A DNA stretch of 64,000 nt, taken from positions 1,116,001 through 1,180,000 of the forward strand of contig NZ_CP148048.1 in NCBI RefSeq assembly GCF_037482165.1, read 5' to 3'. Every line of letters starts with the position of its first letter. The first letter of the stretch is position 1. The position numbers and the translations under genes are program-made. This document shows positions 24,788 through 34,430 of this stretch, piece after piece. This DNA is from Parvimonas micra (GTDB lineage: Bacteria > Bacillota > Clostridia > Tissierellales > Peptoniphilaceae). The notes under the pieces were generated by a model, which was given only the letters and a program-made list of their open reading frames with translations, ran no database searches and was not told where the DNA came from.

Positions 24788-25687
24788 TTACATTTTTCTA
24801 GTTTTATTCTTTTCTTTTAAAACTTTTTTATTTTCTTCAGTAAGGTAACTAAATCCTTCTCCAGAAACTTCACTAACTGTTGCAACATTTACAAATGCGT
24901 TATTGTCAAATTCTCTAATAAAATTCATAAGTTTTATGTACTCAGGTCTTGTAAGAATAGTTTCAATCATAACTCTTTGACTCTTATTAAAACCGCCTTT
25001 TACTTCGTACAATGTACTTCCTCTGACAATCTCATTAAGGATATAATCATTAATACCCTCCCATTTTCTTGAGTTAATATAAACTTTAATTCTAGTCTTG
25101 TATCCAGTAAGAACTTTATCTATAACTACTGCATTAAATAAAATACCAACTAGAGCATACATTGCAGCATTAATTCCATAAGCAGCATAACCCATAACTA
25201 CAACAGAGAAATCAGCTATAAAAACTCCAACACTTAAATCTACATGAATATACTTATTCAATATTTTTCCAACGATATCAGTTCCACCAGTTGAGGCATT
25301 TTGATTTAATGATAGAGCAATACCAAAAGCCGTAACACCAACTCCTATAATCATACTCATAAACGGAGTATCAACTAATGGTTGAATATTTGGAAATATT
25401 TTTTCAAAAGCAATAAGTGAAATAGATAATACAATTGTAGCATATATACTAAGTCCACCAAACTCTGCTCCTACAAGTAAAAATGCTAAAATAAACAAAA
25501 TAATATTAATTCCAAGTTGAAATACCCCAACAGGTATACCAGGAATAAATTTTGCTAATGCTATTGATAGCCCTGCTGTTCCTCCAATAGTCAAATTATA
25601 AGGAACCATAAAGAAATAAACCCCTGCAGATACTATAACAGATGCAAATGTTGTAATAATAACTTTTCTTAATGTACTATAATTCAT
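24788..25687 (-). CDS. YitT-family membrane protein (DUF161 plus DUF2179)
   Basis: 299 residues: five to six membrane helices with the DUF161 hallmarks TIGGTAGLSI and NASTGGTDIVG, then a cytosolic DUF2179 domain (about 200-285: RGSTLYEVKGGFNKSQRVMIETILTRPEY). Function of the family is not established. Single gene with its own terminator. Confidence 0.9.
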   Translation of the reverse strand: MNYSTLRKVIITTFASVIVSAGVYFFMVPYNLTIGGTAGLSIALAKFIPGIPVGVFQLGINIILFILAFLLVGAEFGGLSIYATIVLSISLIAFEKIFPNIQPLVDTPFMSMIIGVGVTAFGIALSLNQNASTGGTDIVGKILNKYIHVDLSVGVFIADFSVVVMGYAAYGINAAMYALVGILFNAVVIDKVLTGYKTRIKVYINSRKWEGINDYILNEIVRGSTLYEVKGGFNKSQRVMIETILTRPEYIKLMNFIREFDNNAFVNVATVSEVSGEGFSYLTEENKKVLKEKNKTRKM

Positions 25688-25900
25688 AATCTCCCCTCCT
25701 ATAATCTACCGTACAAGTATAACAAAACTTTTCAAATTTTACAACAAGTAAATTACATAAGTATTGATTTTTTTACAAAAAAAGTTTACAATTAATTTAT
25801 ACTATATTTTATATTGTTCATAAAAATTTTTTATGCAAAATATAGAAATGAAATTTTTTACATATTTATTGTAAATTTTAATAATTTATTGGAGGCTTAT

Positions 25901-26434
25901 ATGATTAAACAAATTGAATTAAACTTAGAAACTATCGAATCCATGTTATATTTATGGACTGCATTAGCTGAAAAAGAAAAAGTTGCTGAAAGCTTTTTTG
26001 TTGATGTAGCTAAACAATATCCACTACAAGCTATAAAGACTAAAGATTTTAATGAAGAATCAGTAAGAAGAGTTTTATCTGCTATCCAAAATAGAGAATT
26101 ACTTTCTACAGCTACTAAAGAAGAAAAAAGATTTTGGAATAATAATATGTGGATGATGGAAGACCTTGAACTTCCACAACTTATGGCAAAACCTATAAAA
26201 GTTCTTAATGTAAATCATCTTATTGAAGAATTAAACAAAGAATTTCCAAACAATAATAAAGAAATCTTGAAAGTTTACATTGCTCCATTACATTTAGATG
26301 ATTACTATATAGTTGATGGAAATTTAATTATCAACTTCTTTAGAATTATGTTACCAGATGGAGAAAATGCATTTATTGATGGTAAACCAATTGATGAATA
26401 TATTCTTGAAAAACTAAGAGAAGTTTTAAAATAA
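25901..26434 (+). CDS. Conserved-looking cytosolic protein, unknown function
   Basis: 177 residues, acidic and mainly helical at the N-terminus (IELNLETIESMLYLWTALAEKEKV), with no signal peptide or membrane helix. I do not recognise a domain. The ATG at 25901 is chosen because GGAGG lies 7 nt before it and the longer frame upstream is very AT-rich. Upstream, TTGATT with a 17-bp spacer and TACAAT (about 25765-25795) may be its promoter. It is monocistronic with a terminator at 26486. Confidence 0.75.
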   Translation: MIKQIELNLETIESMLYLWTALAEKEKVAESFFVDVAKQYPLQAIKTKDFNEESVRRVLSAIQNRELLSTATKEEKRFWNNNMWMMEDLELPQLMAKPIKVLNVNHLIEELNKEFPNNNKEILKVYIAPLHLDDYYIVDGNLIINFFRIMLPDGENAFIDGKPIDEYILEKLREVLK

Positions 26435-26485
26435 TTCTTAAATGATTAATATTAGATTTTCATAATACAAATAAATTAATTACTT

Positions 26486-26526
26486 TAAGGAATGTGACCT
26501 GTAATTATCAGGAAACATTCCTTTTT
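26486..26526 (+). terminator. Terminator after the gene ending at 26434
   Basis: AAGGAATGT and ACATTCCTTTTT pair around an 18-nt loop. The remaining 26527-26803 is AT-rich spacer in which I see no gene. Confidence 0.75.
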
Positions 26527-26847
26527 AATTATCTGTAATTATTCTAATGTTATAGCGATTAATATAATATATTACCATTTTATCAATATTTCAAGAATTT
26601 TTAGTCAAATATTTCCTATTTCTATATTTTAAAAATTATTAAAAATTTATAATATTTATAATAAAATACTATTGTTATAATATCATTTCTTAGGTTACTT
26701 ATTATTTTATCTCAATATATAATATATTTAAAAATTTATAATTTTTTATCATTTTTGATAATAATTATCTTTTATTTATTATAATTTTATGTTACAATGT
26801 AATTGTGAGGTTTCTCACAAAAAAATTTTTTAAGGAGAGTGATACAA

Positions 26848-28185
26848 ATGGCATTAACAAATGAAATTCTTAAGTCATTTAAAGAAAGATTTAATTCTTG
26901 TAAAACAAACAAGATTGTAGCTGCAAGTGTTGCAAAAGTGGGGTTACACGAAGCATCTACAAATCACGAAGTCTATAAAAGACATAATTTTCAGTTTTCT
27001 GATGTTACAAAAAAAGGTGAAATAACAAACCAAAAATCAAGTGGTAGATGTTGGATGTTCTCTGCATTAAATGTTGCAAGAGTTTCCACTATGGAAAAAT
27101 TAAACATAAAATCTATGGAATACTCACAAACATATACTCTATTTTGGGACAAACTTGAAAAAGCAAACTTCTTTTTAGAAAGTATAATTGAAACATTAGA
27201 CGAAAAAACTGATTCAAGAGTTGTTTCTCATCTTTTAACTGCGCCTGTACAAGATGGCGGTCAATGGGATATGTTTAGAGGTCTTTTAGAAAAATATGGT
27301 GTTGTTCCTAAAGGAATTATGCCAGAAACATTCCACTCTTCAAACACAAGAGATATGGAAGCAATACTAACTAAATATCTTAGAAAAGCAGCTTGTGATA
27401 TGAGAAATCTTCATAAAGCTGGCAAATCATTGAAAGAAATTGAAGATTTAAAAAATGAAACTCTTTATACAGTTTACAATATTTTAACTAAATGTTTAGG
27501 AGAAATTCCTGAAACTTTTACCTATGAATACAGAGATAAAGACGAAAAATTCCACAGAATATCAAATATTACTCCTAAAGAATTTTTCGATAAATATGTT
27601 GGTTGGAATTTAAAAGATAAAATAAGTTTAATCAATGCTCCAACTGATGACAAACCTTACGGAAAAGTTTATACTGTAAAATTCTTGGGAACAGTTAAAG
27701 AAGCAGACAAAATAAAATACTTAAATGTTCCTATAGAAGTATTAAAAGAAAGTGCTATAAAGTCAATTAAAGCTGGAGAACCTATATGGTTTGGCTGTGA
27801 TGTAATTAAGTTTTTGGAAAAGCAAAAAGGAATTATGGACTTAGATATGTTCTTGTATGATGACATATTCCCTACTTTAGAAAACTTTACAAAAGCAGAA
27901 AGACTTGATTATCACGAAAGTGTATTAACTCATGCAATGGTGTTTACAGGAGTAAATCTTGATGAAAATGGAAAACCGTTAGAATGGCAAGTTGAAAACT
28001 CTTGGGGAGATGCAGTTGGAGATAAAGGTATTTTTTCAATGACTGATGAATGGTTTGATGAATACAACTATGAAGTAATGGTTGACAAAAAATACGTTGA
28101 TGAAAAATGGTTAAAAGCTCTTGATGAAAAAACAATAGAACTTGAACCATGGGATCCATTTGGTGCATTGGCAAGATTAAAATAA
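26848..28185 (+). CDS. pepC: C1-family aminopeptidase C / bleomycin hydrolase
   Basis: Cytosolic cysteine aminopeptidase, usually hexameric. The 445 residues have Cys68 in NQKSSGRCWMFSALN, His in LTHAMVFTGV and Asn in WQVENSWGD, the catalytic triad of papain-like peptidase C. The ATG at 26848 (AAGGAGAG 8 nt upstream) is preferred to a GTG 9 nt earlier. A perfect 7-bp hairpin TTGTGAG-GTTT-CTCACAA (26804-26821) lies just before the ribosome-binding site. With pepD it supports a peptide-based lifestyle. Confidence 0.95.
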   Translation: MALTNEILKSFKERFNSCKTNKIVAASVAKVGLHEASTNHEVYKRHNFQFSDVTKKGEITNQKSSGRCWMFSALNVARVSTMEKLNIKSMEYSQTYTLFWDKLEKANFFLESIIETLDEKTDSRVVSHLLTAPVQDGGQWDMFRGLLEKYGVVPKGIMPETFHSSNTRDMEAILTKYLRKAACDMRNLHKAGKSLKEIEDLKNETLYTVYNILTKCLGEIPETFTYEYRDKDEKFHRISNITPKEFFDKYVGWNLKDKISLINAPTDDKPYGKVYTVKFLGTVKEADKIKYLNVPIEVLKESAIKSIKAGEPIWFGCDVIKFLEKQKGIMDLDMFLYDDIFPTLENFTKAERLDYHESVLTHAMVFTGVNLDENGKPLEWQVENSWGDAVGDKGIFSMTDEWFDEYNYEVMVDKKYVDEKWLKALDEKTIELEPWDPFGALARLK

Positions 28186-28214
28186 TTGAAAAATTGTCCC
28201 AAAAATATATAGTA

Positions 28215-28248
28215 CAAAAAAGGAAGTGCTTATAAACACTTCCTTTAA
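28215..28248. terminator. Bidirectional terminator between pepC and the rRNA methylase gene
   Basis: AAAGGAAGTG-CTTATAAA-CACTTCCTTT between convergent genes. Confidence 0.85.
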
Positions 28249-29003
28249 TTTTTATATATTTTATACATTATTATTGCAGCTGCTATTGATACATTTAAAG
28301 ACTCCATTGAATTGTCCATATCTATTTTTAAATGTGCATTTGAAATTCTTAGAATTTCAGCTGAAACTCCATTTGCTTCATTTCCCATAACTACAATATT
28401 TTTTCCATCAAATTTAAAATCTTCTAAAATTTTTGAATTTTCACTTAATGTCGTAGAAATTAATCTATATCCATCTTTTTGTAATTCTTTTATTTTTTCA
28501 ATTTCACAATCTACAATATTTGTTCTAAACATTGCACCCATAGTTGCTCTTAAAACTTTTGAATTATATTTATCTACACAATTTATAGTCAATATATCCT
28601 TAATTCCAAAAGCATTTGCAGTTCTAACTATTGTTCCAAAATTTCCCGGATCACTTACATTTTCTAAACAAATTATATTTTTAGAAGAAATATTTTTATC
28701 CTCAATATAATTTACAACAGTAATGACTCCTTCAGAATTTGTAAGTTCAGTCAAGTTTTTAAATAATTTTTCAGATAAGATTATAACTTTATCTAAGTAT
28801 TTTTCATTAAAATCAAAGTTTTCAATAAATTTTTCAGTACAAATTATATTTTCTATATCAAGTTCTTCGCCAATAGCCTCTAATAAGAGTTTTTTTCCTT
28901 CTAGCAAAAATAATTTATATTTATCTCTATTTTTTTTCAAATACAGACTCTTAAATAATTTATACCTTTTATTATCTTTACTATCTATAACTTTAAATTC
29001 CAT
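28245..29003 (-). CDS. TrmH/SpoU-family RNA 2'-O-methyltransferase
   Basis: 252 residues with an N-terminal substrate-binding domain (KLFLLEGKKLLLEAI) and a C-terminal SPOUT knot: CLENVSDPGNFGTIVRTANAFG (motif 1), VVMGNEANGVS (motif 2) and MESLNVSIAAAIIMY (motif 3). It probably methylates a ribose in rRNA. The ATG lies 1 bp after the ktrA stop codon (TAATATG), so translation is coupled to ktrA. Confidence 0.92.
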   Translation of the reverse strand: MEFKVIDSKDNKRYKLFKSLYLKKNRDKYKLFLLEGKKLLLEAIGEELDIENIICTEKFIENFDFNEKYLDKVIILSEKLFKNLTELTNSEGVITVVNYIEDKNISSKNIICLENVSDPGNFGTIVRTANAFGIKDILTINCVDKYNSKVLRATMGAMFRTNIVDCEIEKIKELQKDGYRLISTTLSENSKILEDFKFDGKNIVVMGNEANGVSAEILRISNAHLKIDMDNSMESLNVSIAAAIIMYKIYKN

Positions 29004-29004
29004 A

Positions 29005-29646
29005 TTATACCAGCTTACCAATCCAGTCATTTCTACCGGCAACTAAAAGAATATCACTGCTCTTTATAACATAGTCAGCTCCTACATTTATCTCCAAGCC
29101 ATCTTTATTCTTTATAGCAACTATATTTACATGATGTCTATTTCTAATTTCAGAATCCTTTATTGATTTTCCAACCCAAACTTCCATTGGTGAAATTTCA
29201 ACAAGAGAATATTCATCAGATAAATTGATAGAGTCTAAAATATTTGAATTACTTATATTATTTGCTACTCTTACTCCCATATCTTTTTCTGGAATTATAA
29301 CTCTATCTGCTCCTATTTTTCTTAGAACCATTGCTTGAACACTATCAGTCGCTTTTGCAATAATTTTTGGAATACCTAGCTCTTTTGCTTCTACAGTTGC
29401 AATAATTGAAGTCTTATAGTCAGATCCTATTGCAACAACACAAATATCAAAATTAGCAAGTCCTAATTCCTTAAGGCTTCCATCTACACTAACATCACAA
29501 ATTATAGCATGCGTAACCTTATCTGCAATAGAGTTTATAATCTCTTCATCTTTATCTATAACCATTACTTCATTTCCAAGTTTTCCCAAGGTTATGGCTA
29601 AACTCATTCCAAATCTTCCACAACCTATAACAGCAATTTGTTTCAT
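29005..29646 (-). CDS. ktrA: Potassium uptake regulatory subunit KtrA
   Basis: 213-residue cytosolic RCK protein that gates the KtrB channel. The TrkA-N domain begins IAVIGCGRFGMSLA (GxGxxG) with Asp binding the nucleotide ribose (VMVIDKDEE), and the TrkA-C domain occupies the last 80 residues. In Bacillus, ATP/ADP and c-di-AMP bind these domains. It is 8 bp after ktrB in the same direction. Confidence 0.93.
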   Translation of the reverse strand: MKQIAVIGCGRFGMSLAITLGKLGNEVMVIDKDEEIINSIADKVTHAIICDVSVDGSLKELGLANFDICVVAIGSDYKTSIIATVEAKELGIPKIIAKATDSVQAMVLRKIGADRVIIPEKDMGVRVANNISNSNILDSINLSDEYSLVEISPMEVWVGKSIKDSEIRNRHHVNIVAIKNKDGLEINVGADYVIKSSDILLVAGRNDWIGKLV

Positions 29647-29654
29647 ACTATCTC

Positions 29655-31004
29655 CTATCCAACAATAACATTTCCACTTGAATACTTAAATTTCTTTTTA
29701 TTAACCTTTTTATAAAAAGAGAAAATAATTGTAAGCGGACCAACTCTTCCAATAAACATCAATATAATTAATAATATTTTTGTAATATCTTTTAAATGTG
29801 GAGTTAAATCTTTACTAAGTCCAACTGTCGCAAAAGCTGAAACAGTTTCAAAAAGCAAATCTATAAATCTTACATTTTCAATCAAAGTTAAAATAAAAAC
29901 TACAGTATTAACTAGTAACAAAGATATAACAAATATTCCAATTGCTCTTTTTGCTAAAGAAAAAGAAATTCTCCTTTTAAAAACTTCTATCTCATTATTA
30001 TTTTGAATGAAAGATATAGTTGTTACTATCAATAAAAATATTGTAGTTGTCTTTATACCACCGGCTGTACTTGCAGGAGAGCCTCCTATAAACATCAAAA
30101 ATACACTTAGAATCGTTGAAGATTCCGTAAAACCAGTTTGATCTATAGATGCAAAACCTGCAGTTCTTGTAGTAACAGATTGAAAAAATGAATTTGTAAT
30201 TTTATCAAAAAAGTTTAAGTTTTTTAAAGTTTTTGCATTAGAATATTCTAAGACAAAAAAAGCAATTGTTCCAAATATAAGAAGTCCTAAAGTCATTACT
30301 AGAACAATCTTAGTATGCAATGAATACTTTTTATAATTGAATCTAAAATTACTTATATCAATATAAACATGAAATCCAAGACCTCCTAATATTATCAAAA
30401 ACGAAACTATTAAAAGTAAATATGGATTTGTATTAAAACTCTCTAAACTATTTTCTCCTAAAACATCAAAACCTGCATTACAAAAAGCTGATATTGAATG
30501 AAAAATAGAATAATAAATTCCTTTCAACCCAAACTTAGGAACGAATGTAAAAGAAAGTAATATTGCACCCAAACCTTCAATTAAAAAGGTTGAAAAAATT
30601 ACATATCTTATAAGTTTAACCATTCCACTAAGTTTTGTTGATCCCATTTGTTCTTGAATTACAAGTCTATCTTTTAAAGTTATCTTTTCGCCTAAAATCA
30701 TAGCTACCATAGTAGCCATTGTCATAAAGCCTAATCCTCCTGCTTGAATTAAAAGCATTATAATAGTTTTTCCAAAATAATTAAATTCATTAGTTATATT
30801 TATAGTTGAAAGCCCAGTTACACAAACAGAAGAAGTTGATATAAATACACAATCTAAAAAATTTGTAAAATTTAAATTTTTAGATGAAAAAGGTAAAAAT
30901 AACAGAATAGATCCAACAGTTATTATTAAAAAGAAACCTAAAGTTAATACCGCAGGCGGATTAGTTTCAAGCTTATTTTTTAACTGCTTTATAAAATCTC
31001 TCAA
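29655..31004 (-). CDS. ktrB: KtrB/TrkH-family potassium transporter
   Basis: 449-residue membrane protein with four membrane-pore-membrane units. Filter-loop text includes SSVCVTGLST, SAFCNAGFD, TTRTAGFAS and SAFATVGLS. Start is TTG at 31004 with GGAGG 5 nt upstream. Longer starts would run through the rplT terminator, so they are unlikely. Forms the pore partner of KtrA. Confidence 0.93.
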   Translation of the reverse strand: MRDFIKQLKNKLETNPPAVLTLGFFLIITVGSILLFLPFSSKNLNFTNFLDCVFISTSSVCVTGLSTINITNEFNYFGKTIIMLLIQAGGLGFMTMATMVAMILGEKITLKDRLVIQEQMGSTKLSGMVKLIRYVIFSTFLIEGLGAILLSFTFVPKFGLKGIYYSIFHSISAFCNAGFDVLGENSLESFNTNPYLLLIVSFLIILGGLGFHVYIDISNFRFNYKKYSLHTKIVLVMTLGLLIFGTIAFFVLEYSNAKTLKNLNFFDKITNSFFQSVTTRTAGFASIDQTGFTESSTILSVFLMFIGGSPASTAGGIKTTTIFLLIVTTISFIQNNNEIEVFKRRISFSLAKRAIGIFVISLLLVNTVVFILTLIENVRFIDLLFETVSAFATVGLSKDLTPHLKDITKILLIILMFIGRVGPLTIIFSFYKKVNKKKFKYSSGNVIVG

Positions 31005-31017
31005 AATAACCTCCAAA

Positions 31018-31043
31018 AAAAAGCCCTTCAATTATGAAGGGAC
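31018..31043 (-). terminator. Terminator after rplT
   Basis: CCCTTCATAATTGAAGGG followed by eight T on the minus strand. It separates infC-rpmI-rplT from ktrBA. Confidence 0.85.
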
Positions 31044-31050
31044 ATTTTCT

Positions 31051-31395
31051 CTATTTTACTAATTCAACTAATTTTTTGAATCCTTCTGGATCATTTATAG
31101 CCATTTCAGAAAGCATTTTTCTGTTCATATTTATATTATTTTTCTTAAGTCCATACATAAATTTGCTATAACTTAAACCATATTGTCTTGTTCCGGCATT
31201 AATTCTTGCAATCCATAAGCTTCTAAAATCTCTTTTCTTTCTCTTTCTTCCTATGAATGAATAAGTCATTGATTTCATGATTGCTTGATTAGCAACTTTG
31301 AATAATTTTGACTTTGCACCATAATAACCTTTAGCTTGTTTTAATACTTTTCTATGTTTTTTTCTTGCATTTAAACTACGTTTTATTCTTGCCAT
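31051..31395 (-). CDS. rplT: 50S ribosomal protein L20
   Basis: 114 residues beginning [26 protein letters not shown], standard L20. An early assembly protein of the large subunit that in Firmicutes also represses its own operon through the leader RNA. Confidence 0.97.
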   Translation of the reverse strand: MARIKRSLNARKKHRKVLKQAKGYYGAKSKLFKVANQAIMKSMTYSFIGRKRKKRDFRSLWIARINAGTRQYGLSYSKFMYGLKKNNINMNRKMLSEMAINDPEGFKKLVELVK

Positions 31396-31413
31396 TACTC
31401 TTTACCTCCATTA

Positions 31414-31605
31414 TTAAGGAATCATATTATTGATTCTTTTTTGATCTCCACTACTGATAACTGATGATTTTCTTAAATTTCTAATTCTCTTTGGTGATTT
31501 CTTACTTGTTAAATGGCTCTTATATGCCTTAAATCTTTTAATTTTTCCAGTACCAGTTCTCTTGAATCTCTTAGCTGACGCTCTATGTGTTTTCATTTTA
31601 GCCAT
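31414..31605 (-). CDS. rpmI: 50S ribosomal protein L35
   Basis: 63 residues ([21 protein letters not shown]...), standard L35, between infC and rplT with short spacers and an AGGAGG site. Confidence 0.97.
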   Translation of the reverse strand: MAKMKTHRASAKRFKRTGTGKIKRFKAYKSHLTSKKSPKRIRNLRKSSVISSGDQKRINNMIP

Positions 31606-31620
31606 ATCTAAAACCTCCTA

Positions 31621-32133
31621 TTAATCTTGTTTTGGTGATAAAAACATTGTCATATTTCTACCTTCCATTACGGAATCTTTTTCTACATTTCCATATTCTG
31701 CAGTAAGTTCTTTAAATTGATTTAAAACTACCTTACCAATATCAGTATGTCCTAATTCTCTACCTCTAAATCTTACAGAAACTTTTACCTTATCTCCACC
31801 TTTTAAGAAATTATTCGCATGTTTTGCCTTAACTTCTATATCATGTTTATCAATACTTGGAGTAAGTCTAATTTCTTTAACATTTATAACTTTTTGTTTT
31901 TTTCTTGATTCTTTTTCTTTCTTTAGTGAATCATATCTATATTTTCCATAATCTAAAATTTTGCAAACAGGTGGATTAGCATTAGGAGAAATATTAACAA
32001 GATCCAATTTCTTTTCATTTGCCATTTCTAATGCTCTCGAAATTGGAACTACTCCAATTTGATTACCTTCTGCATCAATTAACCTAACATCTTTTGCTCT
32101 AATCTCTTCATTAATTAAAAGCTCTTTTATAAT
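31621..32133 (-). CDS. infC: Translation initiation factor IF-3 with non-ATG start
   Basis: IF-3 binds the 30S subunit and checks initiator tRNA and start codons. The protein begins (I)IKELLINEEIRAKDVRLIDAEG and ends MTMFLSPKQD, about 170 residues, with both IF-3 domains. No ATG, GTG or TTG lies near the GGAGG site. The first codons after it are ATT (32133) and ATA (32130). infC in several bacteria starts with AUU and is autoregulated by IF-3 discrimination. ATT gives only a 4-nt spacing and ATA gives 7, so the exact choice is open. The upstream ATG at 32172 would place the terminator hairpin within the gene and is rejected. Confidence 0.93.
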   Translation of the reverse strand: MIKELLINEEIRAKDVRLIDAEGNQIGVVPISRALEMANEKKLDLVNISPNANPPVCKILDYGKYRYDSLKKEKESRKKQKVINVKEIRLTPSIDKHDIEVKAKHANNFLKGGDKVKVSVRFRGRELGHTDIGKVVLNQFKELTAEYGNVEKDSVMEGRNMTMFLSPKQD

Positions 32134-32143
32134 AACACCTCCA

Positions 32144-32260
32144 TAAAAAAACGGCGAGTAAACACCCGCCATAATAATTACAAAACTTAAATTATTAACA
32201 TAAACCTGAAACAAAATAGTAACAAGGTGAGAGCGAGTACTCTACTTCATTCATCATATT
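32144..32260 (-). promoter_or_regulatory. infC-rpmI-rplT leader with transcription attenuator (L20 leader type)
   Basis: The leader ends in a terminator hairpin GGCGGGTGTTTACTCGCC followed by seven T residues (about 32146-32170), only a few bases before the infC ribosome-binding site. Upstream is a segment AGAGTACTCGCTCTCACC that could pair alternatively. This is the arrangement of the Firmicutes L20 leader, where L20 causes early termination. Confidence 0.8.
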
Positions 32261-32268
32261 ACTTAAAT

Positions 32269-32297
32269 ATTTTAACATATACTAATTAAATAGTCAA
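32269..32297 (-). promoter_or_regulatory. infC operon promoter
   Basis: TTGACT (32292-32297), 17 bp, TAAAAT (32269-32274). Confidence 0.8.
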
Positions 32298-32314
32298 GCA
32301 ATTTTTATAATAAT

Positions 32315-33232
32315 TTAATTCTCTTTTGAAAATAAAAATTTCATATATCCAATAAAAACATATAGTACAATCAACGTTGCTAATATTTCTTGAAAATTAA
32401 CAAATAATTTTAAAACTGAATTTGCTCCATATAATTTTGTAACATATCCATTAAATAATTTAGAAGAAAGTGCACTAATAACTAATGGGAATGTAAAACC
32501 TGAAAAACCTGGAGAAAATTTCAATTTCAGTAATTTTGGTAAATTTACTAAAACTACTAAATAGAAGAATAGTGAAAATCCAAACAAAACAGCAGCGAAA
32601 GTAAAATTCTTTTCAGGAAAAGTATTCAAATATCCTGCAAGTGCAAGTGAACCAGGTGCTGATAAAATTGCAAAAGTAGGTTGTGCAGGTTCTGGAATTT
32701 CTTTAACTTTAAATACTCTGTAACATACAACAGGTATTAAAATAAAATATGAAATTAAAGCAAACCAAAAACAAATTTGCCCTAATTTTAATTGTCCCGC
32801 TGCTCCTGCTGTAACACTAGCTGTTGCAATTCCTACATAAACAATATACCAAGATGGGAATACTTTCTTAATTGAAAAATTAGGTAAAAATTTAATACTA
32901 AACCAAATAATTAACAAAGCATGTAAGATTACACCAACAAACCAAAATGTAGCAGCTAAGCCTGAAGAATAAGGCTTTGCATAGCTACTAAGTAAAATAG
33001 TAGCCATTGTAATTGTTAAAAGTACACTTGCAGGAACTGGATTATCTAAAACAGTTTTTAATTTTGAGTTTAACAAAACAATTTTTAAAACAAAAATAAT
33101 ATATAAAATAAGTGCAACTCCACCTATACATAATCTAACAACATTACTATAAGATTGTAACAAATTTCCTAATGCAAACATAGCTAAAATCAATCCCGCA
33201 ATAGGAATAGGTAATTTTTTTAATAAATCCAT
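32315..33232 (-). CDS. TDT-family (TehA/SLAC1-like) transporter
   Basis: 305 residues with about ten helices of the tellurite-resistance/dicarboxylate transporter fold. Typical pieces are LPIPIAGLILAMFALGN at the N-terminus and PSWYIVYVGIATASVTAG mid-protein. The family moves anions such as malate, sulfite or chloride. The substrate here is unknown. The ATG at 33232 has AAGGAG upstream. It follows the DUF169 gene, with a hairpin between. Confidence 0.85.
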   Translation of the reverse strand: MDLLKKLPIPIAGLILAMFALGNLLQSYSNVVRLCIGGVALILYIIFVLKIVLLNSKLKTVLDNPVPASVLLTITMATILLSSYAKPYSSGLAATFWFVGVILHALLIIWFSIKFLPNFSIKKVFPSWYIVYVGIATASVTAGAAGQLKLGQICFWFALISYFILIPVVCYRVFKVKEIPEPAQPTFAILSAPGSLALAGYLNTFPEKNFTFAAVLFGFSLFFYLVVLVNLPKLLKLKFSPGFSGFTFPLVISALSSKLFNGYVTKLYGANSVLKLFVNFQEILATLIVLYVFIGYMKFLFSKEN

Positions 33233-33267
33233 AAAATTCTCCTTTACTAAAATTTTTAAAAAATTCA

Positions 33268-33299
33268 AGTTAGGAATTTCTAAAAAGAAATCCCTAACT
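33268..33299 (-). terminator. Hairpin between the DUF169 and TDT genes
   Basis: GTTAGGGATTTC and GAAATTCCTAAC pair, then TTGAATTTTTT. It may end or reduce transcription into the TDT gene. Confidence 0.6.
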
Positions 33300-33308
33300 A
33301 TTTTGAAT

Positions 33309-34109
33309 TTATTTTTCTATTGGTCCACCTAAATATGATCCTGTATCATAATTTTTATTTAATTCGATTACAGAATCATCCATATGATTCTTTTTCATCT
33401 TCTTAATTATTTTTCTCTTATTCCCATTACGTTCAAATGGATTTGTAGTTTCAACTATACCTTGAACAACATTGTACCAATGTTTCCACGCCATTCCAAT
33501 TCCTAACTCGTCAGGATGCCAATTTGCCATCAATCTAGTTCCCGGACATAAGAATGTGATATTTATTGTTCCATGTTCATAAGGAAGAGTTGTAAGATCA
33601 TGACAAACCGCTTGTAAACCAACAGTTTTCATTTCTGGAGAATAGCCATTAAAATAAGAATATCCATGAACAACTCTCATTATATTATATGCTTTTTCAA
33701 TCATAACAACAACATCCGGTTCAACTTTAAAATTTTCTAAAGGCATCACTACTATACCATAGATTGGTTCTTTCAAAAATATCATTTCATCAGAAACACT
33801 CTTTGATGTTTCAACATCTTTATAAATATTTTTACTAAATCTAGCTTCTCCAGATGCCATTTTAGGTGGTGCTTGATTAAAACCAAAAGCAACTGAACCA
33901 TTTGGACAACCTTGATGTACCTTTCTTACCTTTATGTTTGAACCTTTAGATGCTAAATTAACAGCATTACAATATGTAACTTTACTTTCTCTTTCAGGTA
34001 CTTCAAAATTTTCATAACTTTCCTCATCGTGAAAAAACTTCACACCTACAACTTTACGATTTAAATCTAAATATGAATCTACAAGTTTTACACTTTCTTG
34101 AATATCCAT
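33309..34109 (-). CDS. DUF169-family protein
   Basis: 266-residue soluble protein of the DUF169 family. Conserved cysteine segments are visible: TYCNAVNLA, HQGCPNGSVAFG, AVCHDL and FLCPGTRL. The Cys pattern suggests a metal or Fe-S site, but no activity is established for the family. AGGAGG precedes the ATG. Confidence 0.85.
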   Translation of the reverse strand: MDIQESVKLVDSYLDLNRKVVGVKFFHDEESYENFEVPERESKVTYCNAVNLASKGSNIKVRKVHQGCPNGSVAFGFNQAPPKMASGEARFSKNIYKDVETSKSVSDEMIFLKEPIYGIVVMPLENFKVEPDVVVMIEKAYNIMRVVHGYSYFNGYSPEMKTVGLQAVCHDLTTLPYEHGTINITFLCPGTRLMANWHPDELGIGMAWKHWYNVVQGIVETTNPFERNGNKRKIIKKMKKNHMDDSVIELNKNYDTGSYLGGPIEK

Positions 34110-34154
34110 TCAAAACCTCCTATTTAATTTTTATATTTATATTTGATAAAATAC

Positions 34155-34218
34155 TTTGCGAATTAGCAAACAAATATAATCAGTATTATATTATCATAGG
34201 ATTAGAAATAAGTCTAAT
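34155..34218 (-). promoter_or_regulatory. Promoter region of the DUF169 gene with two dyads
   Basis: A plausible promoter is TTAGAC (34212-34217), 16 bp, GATAAT (34190-34195). A dyad ATTAGA-N6-TCTAAT (34201-34218) covers the -35 and a dyad TTTGC-N6-GCAAA (34155-34170) lies in the leader. Both could be operators. The rest of 34219-34396 is AT-rich with no gene seen. Confidence 0.4.
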
Positions 34219-34396
34219 ACTTTTTTCTTATGGATAGACAATATTAATAATTTTTTTCTATCATAAAATTTTTTAGTTGATTTTTAAACATTTAACAACC
34301 TTATGAAATCATAAAAATTCTTATGATAAAATATTCACTATTTTTTTAAAGATTTTACACAACATTAGCATTGATAATTACTTTATTTTTATACAA

Positions 34397-34430
34397 AAAA
34401 AGAAATGCGTTTTACCGCATTTCTTTTTAC
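34397..34430 (-). terminator. Terminator after tex
   Basis: AAAGAAATGCG-GTAAAA-CGCATTTCTTTTTTT, overlapping the tex stop. Confidence 0.9.
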
